Shown: positions 58,137 through 64,000 of the stretch, in pieces
Position numbering within the stretch: the stretch's first letter is position 1
How the letters are laid out: the number at the start of each line of letters is the position of its first letter
From: UBA11524 sp963617205
GTDB lineage: Bacteria > Bacillota > Clostridia > Christensenellales > Aristaeellaceae
Assembly (NCBI GenBank): GCA_963617205.1
Contig: CAVEOA010000003.1
Span: forward strand, 1 to 64,000
DNA: 64,000 nucleotides
Direction of reading: 5' to 3'
Notes under the pieces: model-generated
The model's input: the letters and a program-made list of their open reading frames with translations, nothing else
Told to the model about the DNA's origin: nothing
The model's database searches: none
Made by a program: the position numbers and the translations under genes

Positions 58137-58862
58137 ATGTCCGAGCAACAGAAGGGGGCAGCGCTGCAGCATACCAGCATGAATCCGCTGTATCAGCAGA
58201 TCATCGTGAAGATTCAGGAGGATATCGCGAACGGAACGTATCCGCCCGGAAGCCGGATTCCGTCAGAGGGGGAACTGTGCGACCGCTATGGCGTCAGCCG
58301 TGTGACGGTGCGCCGCGCACTGAGCGAGCTGTCGCGTGAAGGCATCCTGCACAAGATGCAGGGCAAGGGCACGTATGTGTGCAAGCCGCGCATCTGCCGC
58401 GACCTGCGCAGCGTCAGCAGCTTTCACGAGGGCTGCGAGGCGCAGGGCATGAAGGCGAGCGCGCGTCTGATTCACATGCACATGACGCGTGCCGATGCGC
58501 AGACCTCCTCGGAGCTGCAGCTGCCGGATGAGCGCGTGCTGGAAATCGAGCGCCTGCGGATGGCGGACGGCGTGCCGATCATGATTGAAACGAACCGCTT
58601 TCCGGCGAAGTACACCTTCCTGCTGCTGGAGGACATGCACGAATCCCTCTATGAAGCGCTGGAGCGGCATGACCTGCGCCCGGAGAGCGCGCTGCATGAT
58701 ATCAGCCTGTGCTATGCGACGCCCGCGCAGGCAAAGCTCCTCGAGGTCGAGCCGGGTCAGGCGCTGCTGCTGCTGCACGAGGTCATGTACGACCAGCATT
58801 CGCTGCCGCTGCATACGTCGACGCAGGTCATCCGCGCAGATCGCTTCACATTCCGAATCTAA
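58137..58862 (+). CDS. GntR-family regulator with UTRA domain
   Basis: A 241-residue HutC-type regulator. The winged helix (about 18-85) has PLYQQI, SRIPSEGELCDRYGVSRVTVRRAL and GKGTYVCKP. The UTRA ligand domain (about 100-241) contains LEIERLRMADGVPIMIE. It heads an operon with RNA-binding and phosphonate genes, so its effector may be an intermediate of that pathway or a related phosphate ester; HutC-type PhnF regulators control phosphonate uptake elsewhere. The start at 58137 follows GGGGGGTGAAGG; an in-frame GTG 18 bases upstream is also possible. Confidence 0.93.
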   Translation: MSEQQKGAALQHTSMNPLYQQIIVKIQEDIANGTYPPGSRIPSEGELCDRYGVSRVTVRRALSELSREGILHKMQGKGTYVCKPRICRDLRSVSSFHEGCEAQGMKASARLIHMHMTRADAQTSSELQLPDERVLEIERLRMADGVPIMIETNRFPAKYTFLLLEDMHESLYEALERHDLRPESALHDISLCYATPAQAKLLEVEPGQALLLLHEVMYDQHSLPLHTSTQVIRADRFTFRI

Positions 58863-58883
58863 AACGCTACAAGAGGCAAATTT

Positions 58884-59870
58884 ATGGCAAAATTCGCAAT
58901 TTTTGTTGATCTGGAAAACTGCGGCGCGAAGGTGCCGACGCTCAATTCAATTCTGGAGAAGGTCAAAATCCGCGGCGACATCCTGCTTGGCAGGGTGTAC
59001 GGATATACGGATCATTTTTCCTCGCTCAAGGAGCTGCTGCTGAGCAACACGTTCACGGTCGTGCCGTCGCTGCGTTACGGCATCGCGCAGAAGAACAACG
59101 CCGATATTCAGCTGGTCGTCGACGCGCTTGAGGTGGCGTTCACGAATCCGCTGATTGACTCCTTCTGCATCGTGTCCGGCGACAGCGATTATACGCCGCT
59201 TGTCGGCAGGCTCAAGAGCATGGGCAAATTCGTGCTGGGCATCAGCCGAAGCGAGGCGGCAAGCACGATTTTTATCAACGCGTGCAACGAGTTCCAGTTT
59301 CTGGAGGGGGTCAGCGCCGCGACCGTGCCGTCACCGTCGAAGAAGCAGCGTGCTACAACCGAGGAGGCTGCGGACGAGGCGGAGCTCAACAAGCTGCTGA
59401 TGTCCATTCTGGAGGAATCCGCAGATACGGACGGCATGTACGCCTCCGAGCTCAAGAACGTGCTGCTGCGCCTGCGCCCGGATTTCAACGAGAAGACATA
59501 CGGCTGCTCGTCCTTCGGCAAGCTGCTGACGCGCCTGAGCCAGCGCTTCGGCGATTTCCGCGTCAAGACGGACAATTTCAACATGATGGTCAGCCCGAAC
59601 AGCGCCGAATCGTCAGAGGGTCGTCCGCAGCTGACGAAGGACAACTGGCGCGAGGCATTCGCCGCACAGCTGCAGGCCTACAAGGAAGGCGGCTTCGAGC
59701 GCATCAACCCGTCCATCCTCAAGGCGGATATCCTGACGTCCTATCCCGATTTTTCCGAGCGGAGCATCGGCTTCAAGCGCTTTTCGGACGTCATGAAGCA
59801 GCTGGAAAAGGACGGCCTTGTCAAGGTGGAAATGGATGAGCAGAAGACGATGCTGATTCAGCTGCTCTGA
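58884..59870 (+). CDS. NYN-domain nuclease with two OST-HTH/LOTUS domains
   Basis: A 328-residue protein. Residues 1-148 are a NYN (PIN-like) ribonuclease domain with D9, N12, the acidic NNADIQLVVDALE and SGDSDY with D100 and D102, the four acids of the metal site. Residues about 165-235 and 250-328 are two winged-helix modules of the OST-HTH/LOTUS type (YASELKNVLLRLRPDFNEKTYGC, then RINPSILKADILTSYPDFSERS), which bind RNA, notably G-quadruplex or G-rich RNA in other proteins. It probably cleaves a target RNA. It starts 21 bases after gntR. The presence of LOTUS modules in bacteria is less studied than in animals. Confidence 0.9.
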   Translation: MAKFAIFVDLENCGAKVPTLNSILEKVKIRGDILLGRVYGYTDHFSSLKELLLSNTFTVVPSLRYGIAQKNNADIQLVVDALEVAFTNPLIDSFCIVSGDSDYTPLVGRLKSMGKFVLGISRSEAASTIFINACNEFQFLEGVSAATVPSPSKKQRATTEEAADEAELNKLLMSILEESADTDGMYASELKNVLLRLRPDFNEKTYGCSSFGKLLTRLSQRFGDFRVKTDNFNMMVSPNSAESSEGRPQLTKDNWREAFAAQLQAYKEGGFERINPSILKADILTSYPDFSERSIGFKRFSDVMKQLEKDGLVKVEMDEQKTMLIQLL

Positions 59871-59887
59871 TATCGGAGGGAACCGTC

Positions 59888-60427
59888 ATGCAATATCTGC
59901 GCAGATTGATCTGGCATATCGCGTCGTGGCTGCTGGTGCTGCTGGTGGTCATCGGGCTGGCAGTCGTCAGCTTTTACTACGCCATGAACCTGACGAACAT
60001 TCATGTCGTGCTCAAGGACGGCATGGCGCTCCGTGCAAAGGTCATCATGATGATGGAGGATTCCTCCGAGCTGACGAAGTACTTTCAGGAGAGCTTTCTC
60101 CAGCGCGACCCGATGGTGCAGAGCGCCATCGCCGGCGAATCCTCCTACAAGGATTACAACATCCGTGGCATCGACCATCGGCTGGAAATGTCCTTCATGT
60201 GGGTCTGGCCGTGGGATACGGTTGCACGCGTAACGATTGTGGAGCGCATTCCGCGCATCGACGGGCGCGTCAAGGCAGCCTATGCCGACCAGTATGTTGC
60301 GGAAAAGGGCTCTGCCGGCTTGTATCCGCCCGACTGGCAGAGCATTCGCTATAACGCCGTGCTCGTCAAGGAAAGCGGCAAGTGGCATATTCGCAGCCTG
60401 ACCATGGTGGAAGCGGTGGAGGATTAA
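59888..60427 (+). CDS. Single-span membrane protein of unknown function
   Basis: A 179-residue protein with one membrane helix (about 10-32, WLLVLLVVIGLAVVSFYYAM) and an outside domain of about 145 residues with DHRLEMSFMWVWPWDT and SIRYNAVLVKESGKWHIRSL, which looks like a small NTF2- or SnoaL-like fold. No catalytic motif. It lies in the gntR-phosphonate operon with tight spacing, and its stop is two bases from the next start, so a role in envelope decoration is possible. Confidence 0.75.
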   Translation: MQYLRRLIWHIASWLLVLLVVIGLAVVSFYYAMNLTNIHVVLKDGMALRAKVIMMMEDSSELTKYFQESFLQRDPMVQSAIAGESSYKDYNIRGIDHRLEMSFMWVWPWDTVARVTIVERIPRIDGRVKAAYADQYVAEKGSAGLYPPDWQSIRYNAVLVKESGKWHIRSLTMVEAVED

Positions 60428-60429
60428 AT

Positions 60430-61572
60430 ATGGACGCGCAGCTTCTCCTGAACGCCTGTCAGCAGGCGGATATCGACTTTTTCACCGGCGTGCCGGATTC
60501 GCAGCTCAAGGGGCTGTGCGACACGCTCTATGCGCTTTACGGCGTGCATTCTCCGCATCATATCGTCGCGGCGAATGAGGGCAACGCCATCGCTCTTGCG
60601 GCAGGTCATTATCTGGCGACCGGCAGACCTGCCCTGTGCTATATGCAGAATTCCGGGCTTGGCAACGCCGTCAATCCGCTGGCGTCGCTGATGGATGCGC
60701 AGGTGTATCAGCTGCCCTGCCTGCTGGTCATCGGCTGGCGCGGCGAGCCCGGCGTGCATGATGAGCCGCAGCATGTCAAGCAGGGACAGATTACGCTGGG
60801 ACAGCTTGATTTGCTGGACGTCCCCTACCGCGTGCTGAGCCGCGACACGACCGAAGCACAGTTCACGGCGGATTTCGCCTTCCTCGCGGAGTGCCTGCAC
60901 AATCAGCAGACGGCGGCGCTTGTCGTCCGCAAGGGCGCGCTGTCCTGCACGCTGAAGCCCGCCTACGGCAATTCCCATACGCTTCTGCGCGAACAGGCGG
61001 CGGAGCTGCTCCTGTCCGCAATGGCGCCGGAGGACGTGGTGGTGTCAACGACCGGCAAGCTCAGCCGCGAAATCTTCGAGCTGCGCGAAAAGCACGGTCA
61101 GGATCATGCGCATGACTTCCTGACGGTCGGGTCGATGGGGCACGCGAGCATGATTGCGCTGGAAATCGCGCTGGAAAAGCCGAATCGCCGCGTCTGGTGT
61201 CTGGACGGCGACGGCGCGGCGCTGATGCATCTGGGCGCGATGGCGGTCATTGCGCAGCGTCACCCGGAGAATCTTGTGCACGTCGTCATCAGCAACGGCG
61301 CGCATGAAACGGTCGGCGGGATGCCGGTGTGCGAGGGCGCGTTGTCCGCAGGCCGCGTCGCATCGGCGGTCGGTTATCCGCAGGTGATGTCGGCGGAGGA
61401 CGAAAAGTCGCTGTGCGCGGCGCTTCAGGCGGTCGGCAGGGCGCATACGCTGACGCTGCTGGAAATTGCCTGCGCGGTCGGTGCACGCGCTGACCTCGGT
61501 CGTCCGACGACGACGCCGAGAGAGAACCGTGATGCGCTGATGGCGCTGCTGAAGGAGGACACATCGAAATGA
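60430..61572 (+). CDS. aepY: Phosphonopyruvate decarboxylase
   Basis: A 380-residue thiamine-diphosphate enzyme that turns phosphonopyruvate into phosphonoacetaldehyde, pulling the unfavourable PEP mutase step forward. The N-terminal Pyr domain has FFTGVPDSQLKGL and ANEGNAIALAAGHYLATG with the catalytic Glu, and the PP domain has DGDGAALMHLGAMAVI for magnesium-diphosphate binding and NGAHETVGGMP, a family signature. The start at 60430 follows GGTGGAGG. Its next neighbours are the other phosphonate genes. Confidence 0.93.
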   Translation: MDAQLLLNACQQADIDFFTGVPDSQLKGLCDTLYALYGVHSPHHIVAANEGNAIALAAGHYLATGRPALCYMQNSGLGNAVNPLASLMDAQVYQLPCLLVIGWRGEPGVHDEPQHVKQGQITLGQLDLLDVPYRVLSRDTTEAQFTADFAFLAECLHNQQTAALVVRKGALSCTLKPAYGNSHTLLREQAAELLLSAMAPEDVVVSTTGKLSREIFELREKHGQDHAHDFLTVGSMGHASMIALEIALEKPNRRVWCLDGDGAALMHLGAMAVIAQRHPENLVHVVISNGAHETVGGMPVCEGALSAGRVASAVGYPQVMSAEDEKSLCAALQAVGRAHTLTLLEIACAVGARADLGRPTTTPRENRDALMALLKEDTSK

Positions 61573-62294
61573 TTGCGCTGCTGCTGAATTCGGGGCTCGG
61601 CTCGCGCATGGGCGACGAAACGCAGGCGCACCCGAAGTGCATGTGTCGTCTGGACGAACGCGACACCATCATCTCGTGGCAGCTCAAGCTGCTGAAATCG
61701 TGCGGCATCACCGATGCAGTCGTCACGACAGGGCACCTGAGCGACACGCTGACGCAATACCTGACCGGGCTGAACTGCGGCATCCGGCTGCATTTCGTTC
61801 ATAACCCACGGTTCCGCGAGACGAATTACATCTACAGCATGTATCTGGCGCGTGAGGCGCTTCTCGGACAGGATGTGCTGAGCCTGCACGGCGATCTGGT
61901 GCTTCATCCGCAGGTGATGCAAGCGCTCGTGTCCTCTGCCGTCAGCACGATGGCGGTTGATTCCACGCTGCCGCTGCCAGACAAGGACTTCAAGGCGCTG
62001 CTGACGGCTGGGCGCGTCCGCAGAATCGGCGTGGACTGCTTTGAGCCGGGCAGCGCGGCGTGTCAGGCGGCGTACCGCTGGCGCGCAGACGATTTTGCAC
62101 GCTGGATGGCGGAAATCGAGCGCTTTGTCGCGCGCGGCGACGTCAAATGCTACGCTGAAAACGCATTCAATACCGTGTCCGACGAGATTCCGCTGTTTCC
62201 CTACGAATGCGGCGGACTGCTCTGCGCGGAAATCGACAATCAGGACGATCGGGCTGCCGTCTGCGCCCGGTTCGCACAGGAGGTCAGACGATGA
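61569..62294 (+). CDS. Nucleotidyltransferase of the phosphonate cluster
   Basis: A 241-residue sugar-phosphate/phosphocholine-type NTP transferase. It begins LLLNSGLGSRMGDET, the nucleotide-binding G-x-G-x-R loop, with K24 a little later (HPKCMCRLD) and a metal-binding LHGDLVLHP. In related clusters such enzymes activate aminoethylphosphonate or 2-hydroxyethylphosphonate with CTP. It overlaps aepY (ATGA) at one end and the PEP mutase gene at the other, so the three are translated together. Confidence 0.88.
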   Translation: MIALLLNSGLGSRMGDETQAHPKCMCRLDERDTIISWQLKLLKSCGITDAVVTTGHLSDTLTQYLTGLNCGIRLHFVHNPRFRETNYIYSMYLAREALLGQDVLSLHGDLVLHPQVMQALVSSAVSTMAVDSTLPLPDKDFKALLTAGRVRRIGVDCFEPGSAACQAAYRWRADDFARWMAEIERFVARGDVKCYAENAFNTVSDEIPLFPYECGGLLCAEIDNQDDRAAVCARFAQEVRR

Positions 62295-63583
62295 AACGGG
62301 TCTACATCTGCTTTTCCACCGATATCCTGCATAACGGGCACATCCGCATCCTGCAGCGTGCCGCTGAGCTCGGCGAGGTGACGGTCGGTCTGCTGACGGA
62401 TGAGGTCGTCGCGAGCTACAAGCATTATCCGCTCATTCCGCTGGAGGAGCGCATCTCGATGTTCGAGGGGCTCAAGTACGTCAGCCGCGTCGTCATTCAG
62501 GAAAGCCTTGATTACACGGACATCCTGCGTCAGCTGCATCCGGATATCGTCGTTCACGGCGATGACTGGCTTGTGGGCTATCAGGCGAACATCCGTCAGA
62601 AGGTCATTGAAACGCTGCGCGAATGGGGCGGCGAGCTGGTTGAATTTCCCTACACGCACACGCCGACCGAGGAGACGCTCTCCACGCTTGATCAGCTGCT
62701 TTCGCTGCCGGAAACGCGCCGGAGCCGCCTGCGCCGCCTGCTGCACTACCGTCCATGCCTGTCCGTCATGGAGGCGCACGACGGGCTGACCGGGCTGATT
62801 GTCGAAAAGACCGTTGTCGAGACGGAGAAGGGTCGCCGGCAATTCGATGCCATCTGGGTATCGAGCCTGTGCGACTCCACCGCGAAGGGCAAGCCGGATA
62901 TCGAGCTGGTTGACATGACAAGCCGCCTCAACACGCTTGAGGAAATCATGGAGGTCACCACCAAGCCGATTGTTCTGGACGGCGACACGGGCGGGCAGGT
63001 CGAGCACTTCGTCTACAACGTGCAGACGCTGGAAAGAACCGGCATCAGCGCCGTCATCATCGAGGACAAGCAGGGGCTGAAGAAGAACAGCCTCTTCGGC
63101 ACCGGCGCAGGGCAAACGCAGGCGCCCGTGGAGGTCTTCTGCGAGAAAATCCGCGCCGGCAAGAACGCCCAGAAAACGAAGGATTTTATGATTTTCGCAC
63201 GCTGCGAGAGCCTGATTCTCGAGCAGGGGCTGGATGACGCGCTCAGCCGCTGCCATGCGTATGTCGCCGCCGGCGCTGACGGCATCATGATTCACTCCAA
63301 GGCAAAAACGCCGGATGAAATCTTCGCCTTCTGCGACGCCTTCCGCAGGGACGATGCGAAAACCCCCATCGTCGTTGTCCCCACGACATACAACGCCACG
63401 ACCGAGGACGAGCTTGCGTCGCACGGCGTGAACATGGTCATCCACGCCAATCACCTGATTCGCAGCGCCTTCCCCGCGATGCAGAAGACCGCGCAGGAGA
63501 TTTTGAAGCACGGGCGCAGCCTCGAGGCGGATCCGTACTGCATGTCCATCAAGGAGATCCTGACGCTTCTGCCGAACCGATGA
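62291..63583 (+). CDS. aepX: PEP mutase fused to a cytidylyltransferase-like domain
   Basis: A 430-residue fusion. Residues 1-140 are a cytidylyltransferase-like domain with H14-N-G-H17 (HxGH motif). Residues 150-430 are phosphoenolpyruvate mutase: LDGDTGGQ with the magnesium Asp pair and E258-D-K-x5-N-S, the signature of the enzyme that makes the C-P bond. The mutase makes phosphonopyruvate from PEP; the fused domain could activate the final phosphonate. It starts in the stop of the preceding gene (ATGA). The gene order, decarboxylase then transferase then mutase, is opposite to the pathway. Confidence 0.93.
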   Translation: MKRVYICFSTDILHNGHIRILQRAAELGEVTVGLLTDEVVASYKHYPLIPLEERISMFEGLKYVSRVVIQESLDYTDILRQLHPDIVVHGDDWLVGYQANIRQKVIETLREWGGELVEFPYTHTPTEETLSTLDQLLSLPETRRSRLRRLLHYRPCLSVMEAHDGLTGLIVEKTVVETEKGRRQFDAIWVSSLCDSTAKGKPDIELVDMTSRLNTLEEIMEVTTKPIVLDGDTGGQVEHFVYNVQTLERTGISAVIIEDKQGLKKNSLFGTGAGQTQAPVEVFCEKIRAGKNAQKTKDFMIFARCESLILEQGLDDALSRCHAYVAAGADGIMIHSKAKTPDEIFAFCDAFRRDDAKTPIVVVPTTYNATTEDELASHGVNMVIHANHLIRSAFPAMQKTAQEILKHGRSLEADPYCMSIKEILTLLPNR

Positions 63584-63658
63584 AAAAGCGTCAGGGCAGC
63601 ACCGCACCAATGCGGTGATACGATGAAGCATGCATCATTGTCCAAACCATCATGAACG

Positions 63659-63695
63659 CAAAAAAGCAGCTGTTCGATTGAACAGTTGCTTTTTC
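63659..63695 (+). terminator. Terminator of the phosphonate operon
   Basis: AAAAAAGCA-CTGTTC and GAACAG-TTGCTTTTT form a long stem with a four-base loop and T-run. An ACCGCA / TGCGGT hairpin lies between the stop and this (about 63600-63617). Confidence 0.8.
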
Positions 63696-64000
63696 GTTAC
63701 TGGCAGGGACGCTGCGCTGCCTGCGCCCTTGATGCCATCTGCATCGATGCGTTATGAGGTTGCGACGGGACTGAGCGCGTTTACATGCAGGGGGCGCGGG
63801 TGTCGTTGATACGTTAGTTACCTGTGCTGCGCTGAAGACGTTCCGCGGACTTCGTCCGCTTCTCTGTTCAGCGCTCGTGAGGGTGCAGGTGGTGACTTCT
63901 GCATTGTTGACTGATGCTATTTTGATTGGGGCGTTGCCCCAAACCCCAGCAGGGGCGCTGCCCCTGCACCCCGCAAGGGAGTTCCTCCCTTGACCCATTT
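63696..64000. other. Non-coding right end of the window
   Basis: No gene is supported. It includes a stretch of unassigned sequence to about 63817 and then the dispersed repeat. Confidence 0.5.
63818..63996 (-). repeat. Dispersed 170-bp non-coding repeat, copy B
   Basis: Reverse-complement relative of 30935-31102. The core GCATCAGTCAACAATGCA and the hairpin GCGGAC-TTC-GTCCGC (63845-63859) are the same; the GGGGCAACGCCCC hairpin is also kept, while the loop regions have diverged. Confidence 0.85.

Overview
The window is chromosomal DNA of a GC-rich, low-motility-signal Firmicute, most likely a gut or rumen Clostridia of the Christensenellales/Aristaeella type. This is an inference from: AGGAGG ribosome binding sites and TTGACA/TATAAT promoters throughout; a CIRCE operator; long-form HPF; the order yybS-rplI-dnaB; separate gltX and glnS; a reduced SufC-SufB pair; and many secreted proteins with Pro/Thr linkers, SH3 and peptidoglycan-binding domains. 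No species can be named from sequence alone. Coding density is high and genes run in clear operons.

Layout. 1-16.6 kb: mostly minus-strand operons (glycosyltransferase + HerA-like ATPase; alkaline phosphatase + YibE/F; ECF S component; gltX-glnS; solute-binding protein + UPF0489 protein), with a plus-strand acetyltransferase and a 906-residue wall-binding protein carrying six peptidoglycan-binding domains. 17-31 kb: plus-strand PBP1, then a tightly coupled operon of a PD-(D/E)xK-like nuclease, SNF2 helicase, endonuclease IV, a Nudix-HAD fusion, an L,D-transpeptidase and CvpA, then a 1312-residue repeat-rich surface protein. 31-35.7 kb: CIRCE-controlled htpG, a TetR regulator with a DinB/flavin-type fusion enzyme, and tRNA-Leu(CAA).

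35.8-44.7 kb: a compact, fully collinear phage-derived block (small and large terminase, portal, scaffold, capsid, connectors, two tail-tip proteins, lysin, holin). It has packaging, capsid and lysis genes but no integrase, repressor, replication genes, major tail tube or tape measure. It looks like a domesticated particle-making or gene-transfer-agent-like locus and is the strongest candidate for an undescribed system.

44.7-58 kb: minus-strand housekeeping operons: a minimal SUF pair under a Fur-box-like site, hpf, two cobalamin genes, phosphoglucomutase, and a long operon yybS-rplI-dnaB-yhaM-lipoprotein-redox protein-glycolipid glycosyltransferase. 58-63.6 kb: a plus-strand operon of GntR regulator, NYN/OST-HTH RNA-binding protein, membrane protein and three phosphonate biosynthesis genes (phosphonopyruvate decarboxylase, nucleotidyltransferase, and PEP mutase fused to a cytidylyltransferase-like domain).

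Non-coding structure is rich: a 170-bp dispersed inverted repeat (30.9 and 63.8 kb), a MITE-like element in two places (4.0 and 33.4 kb), stable GAA-loop mini-hairpins scattered between genes, a 60-bp tandem duplication and a 57-bp direct repeat at the left edge.
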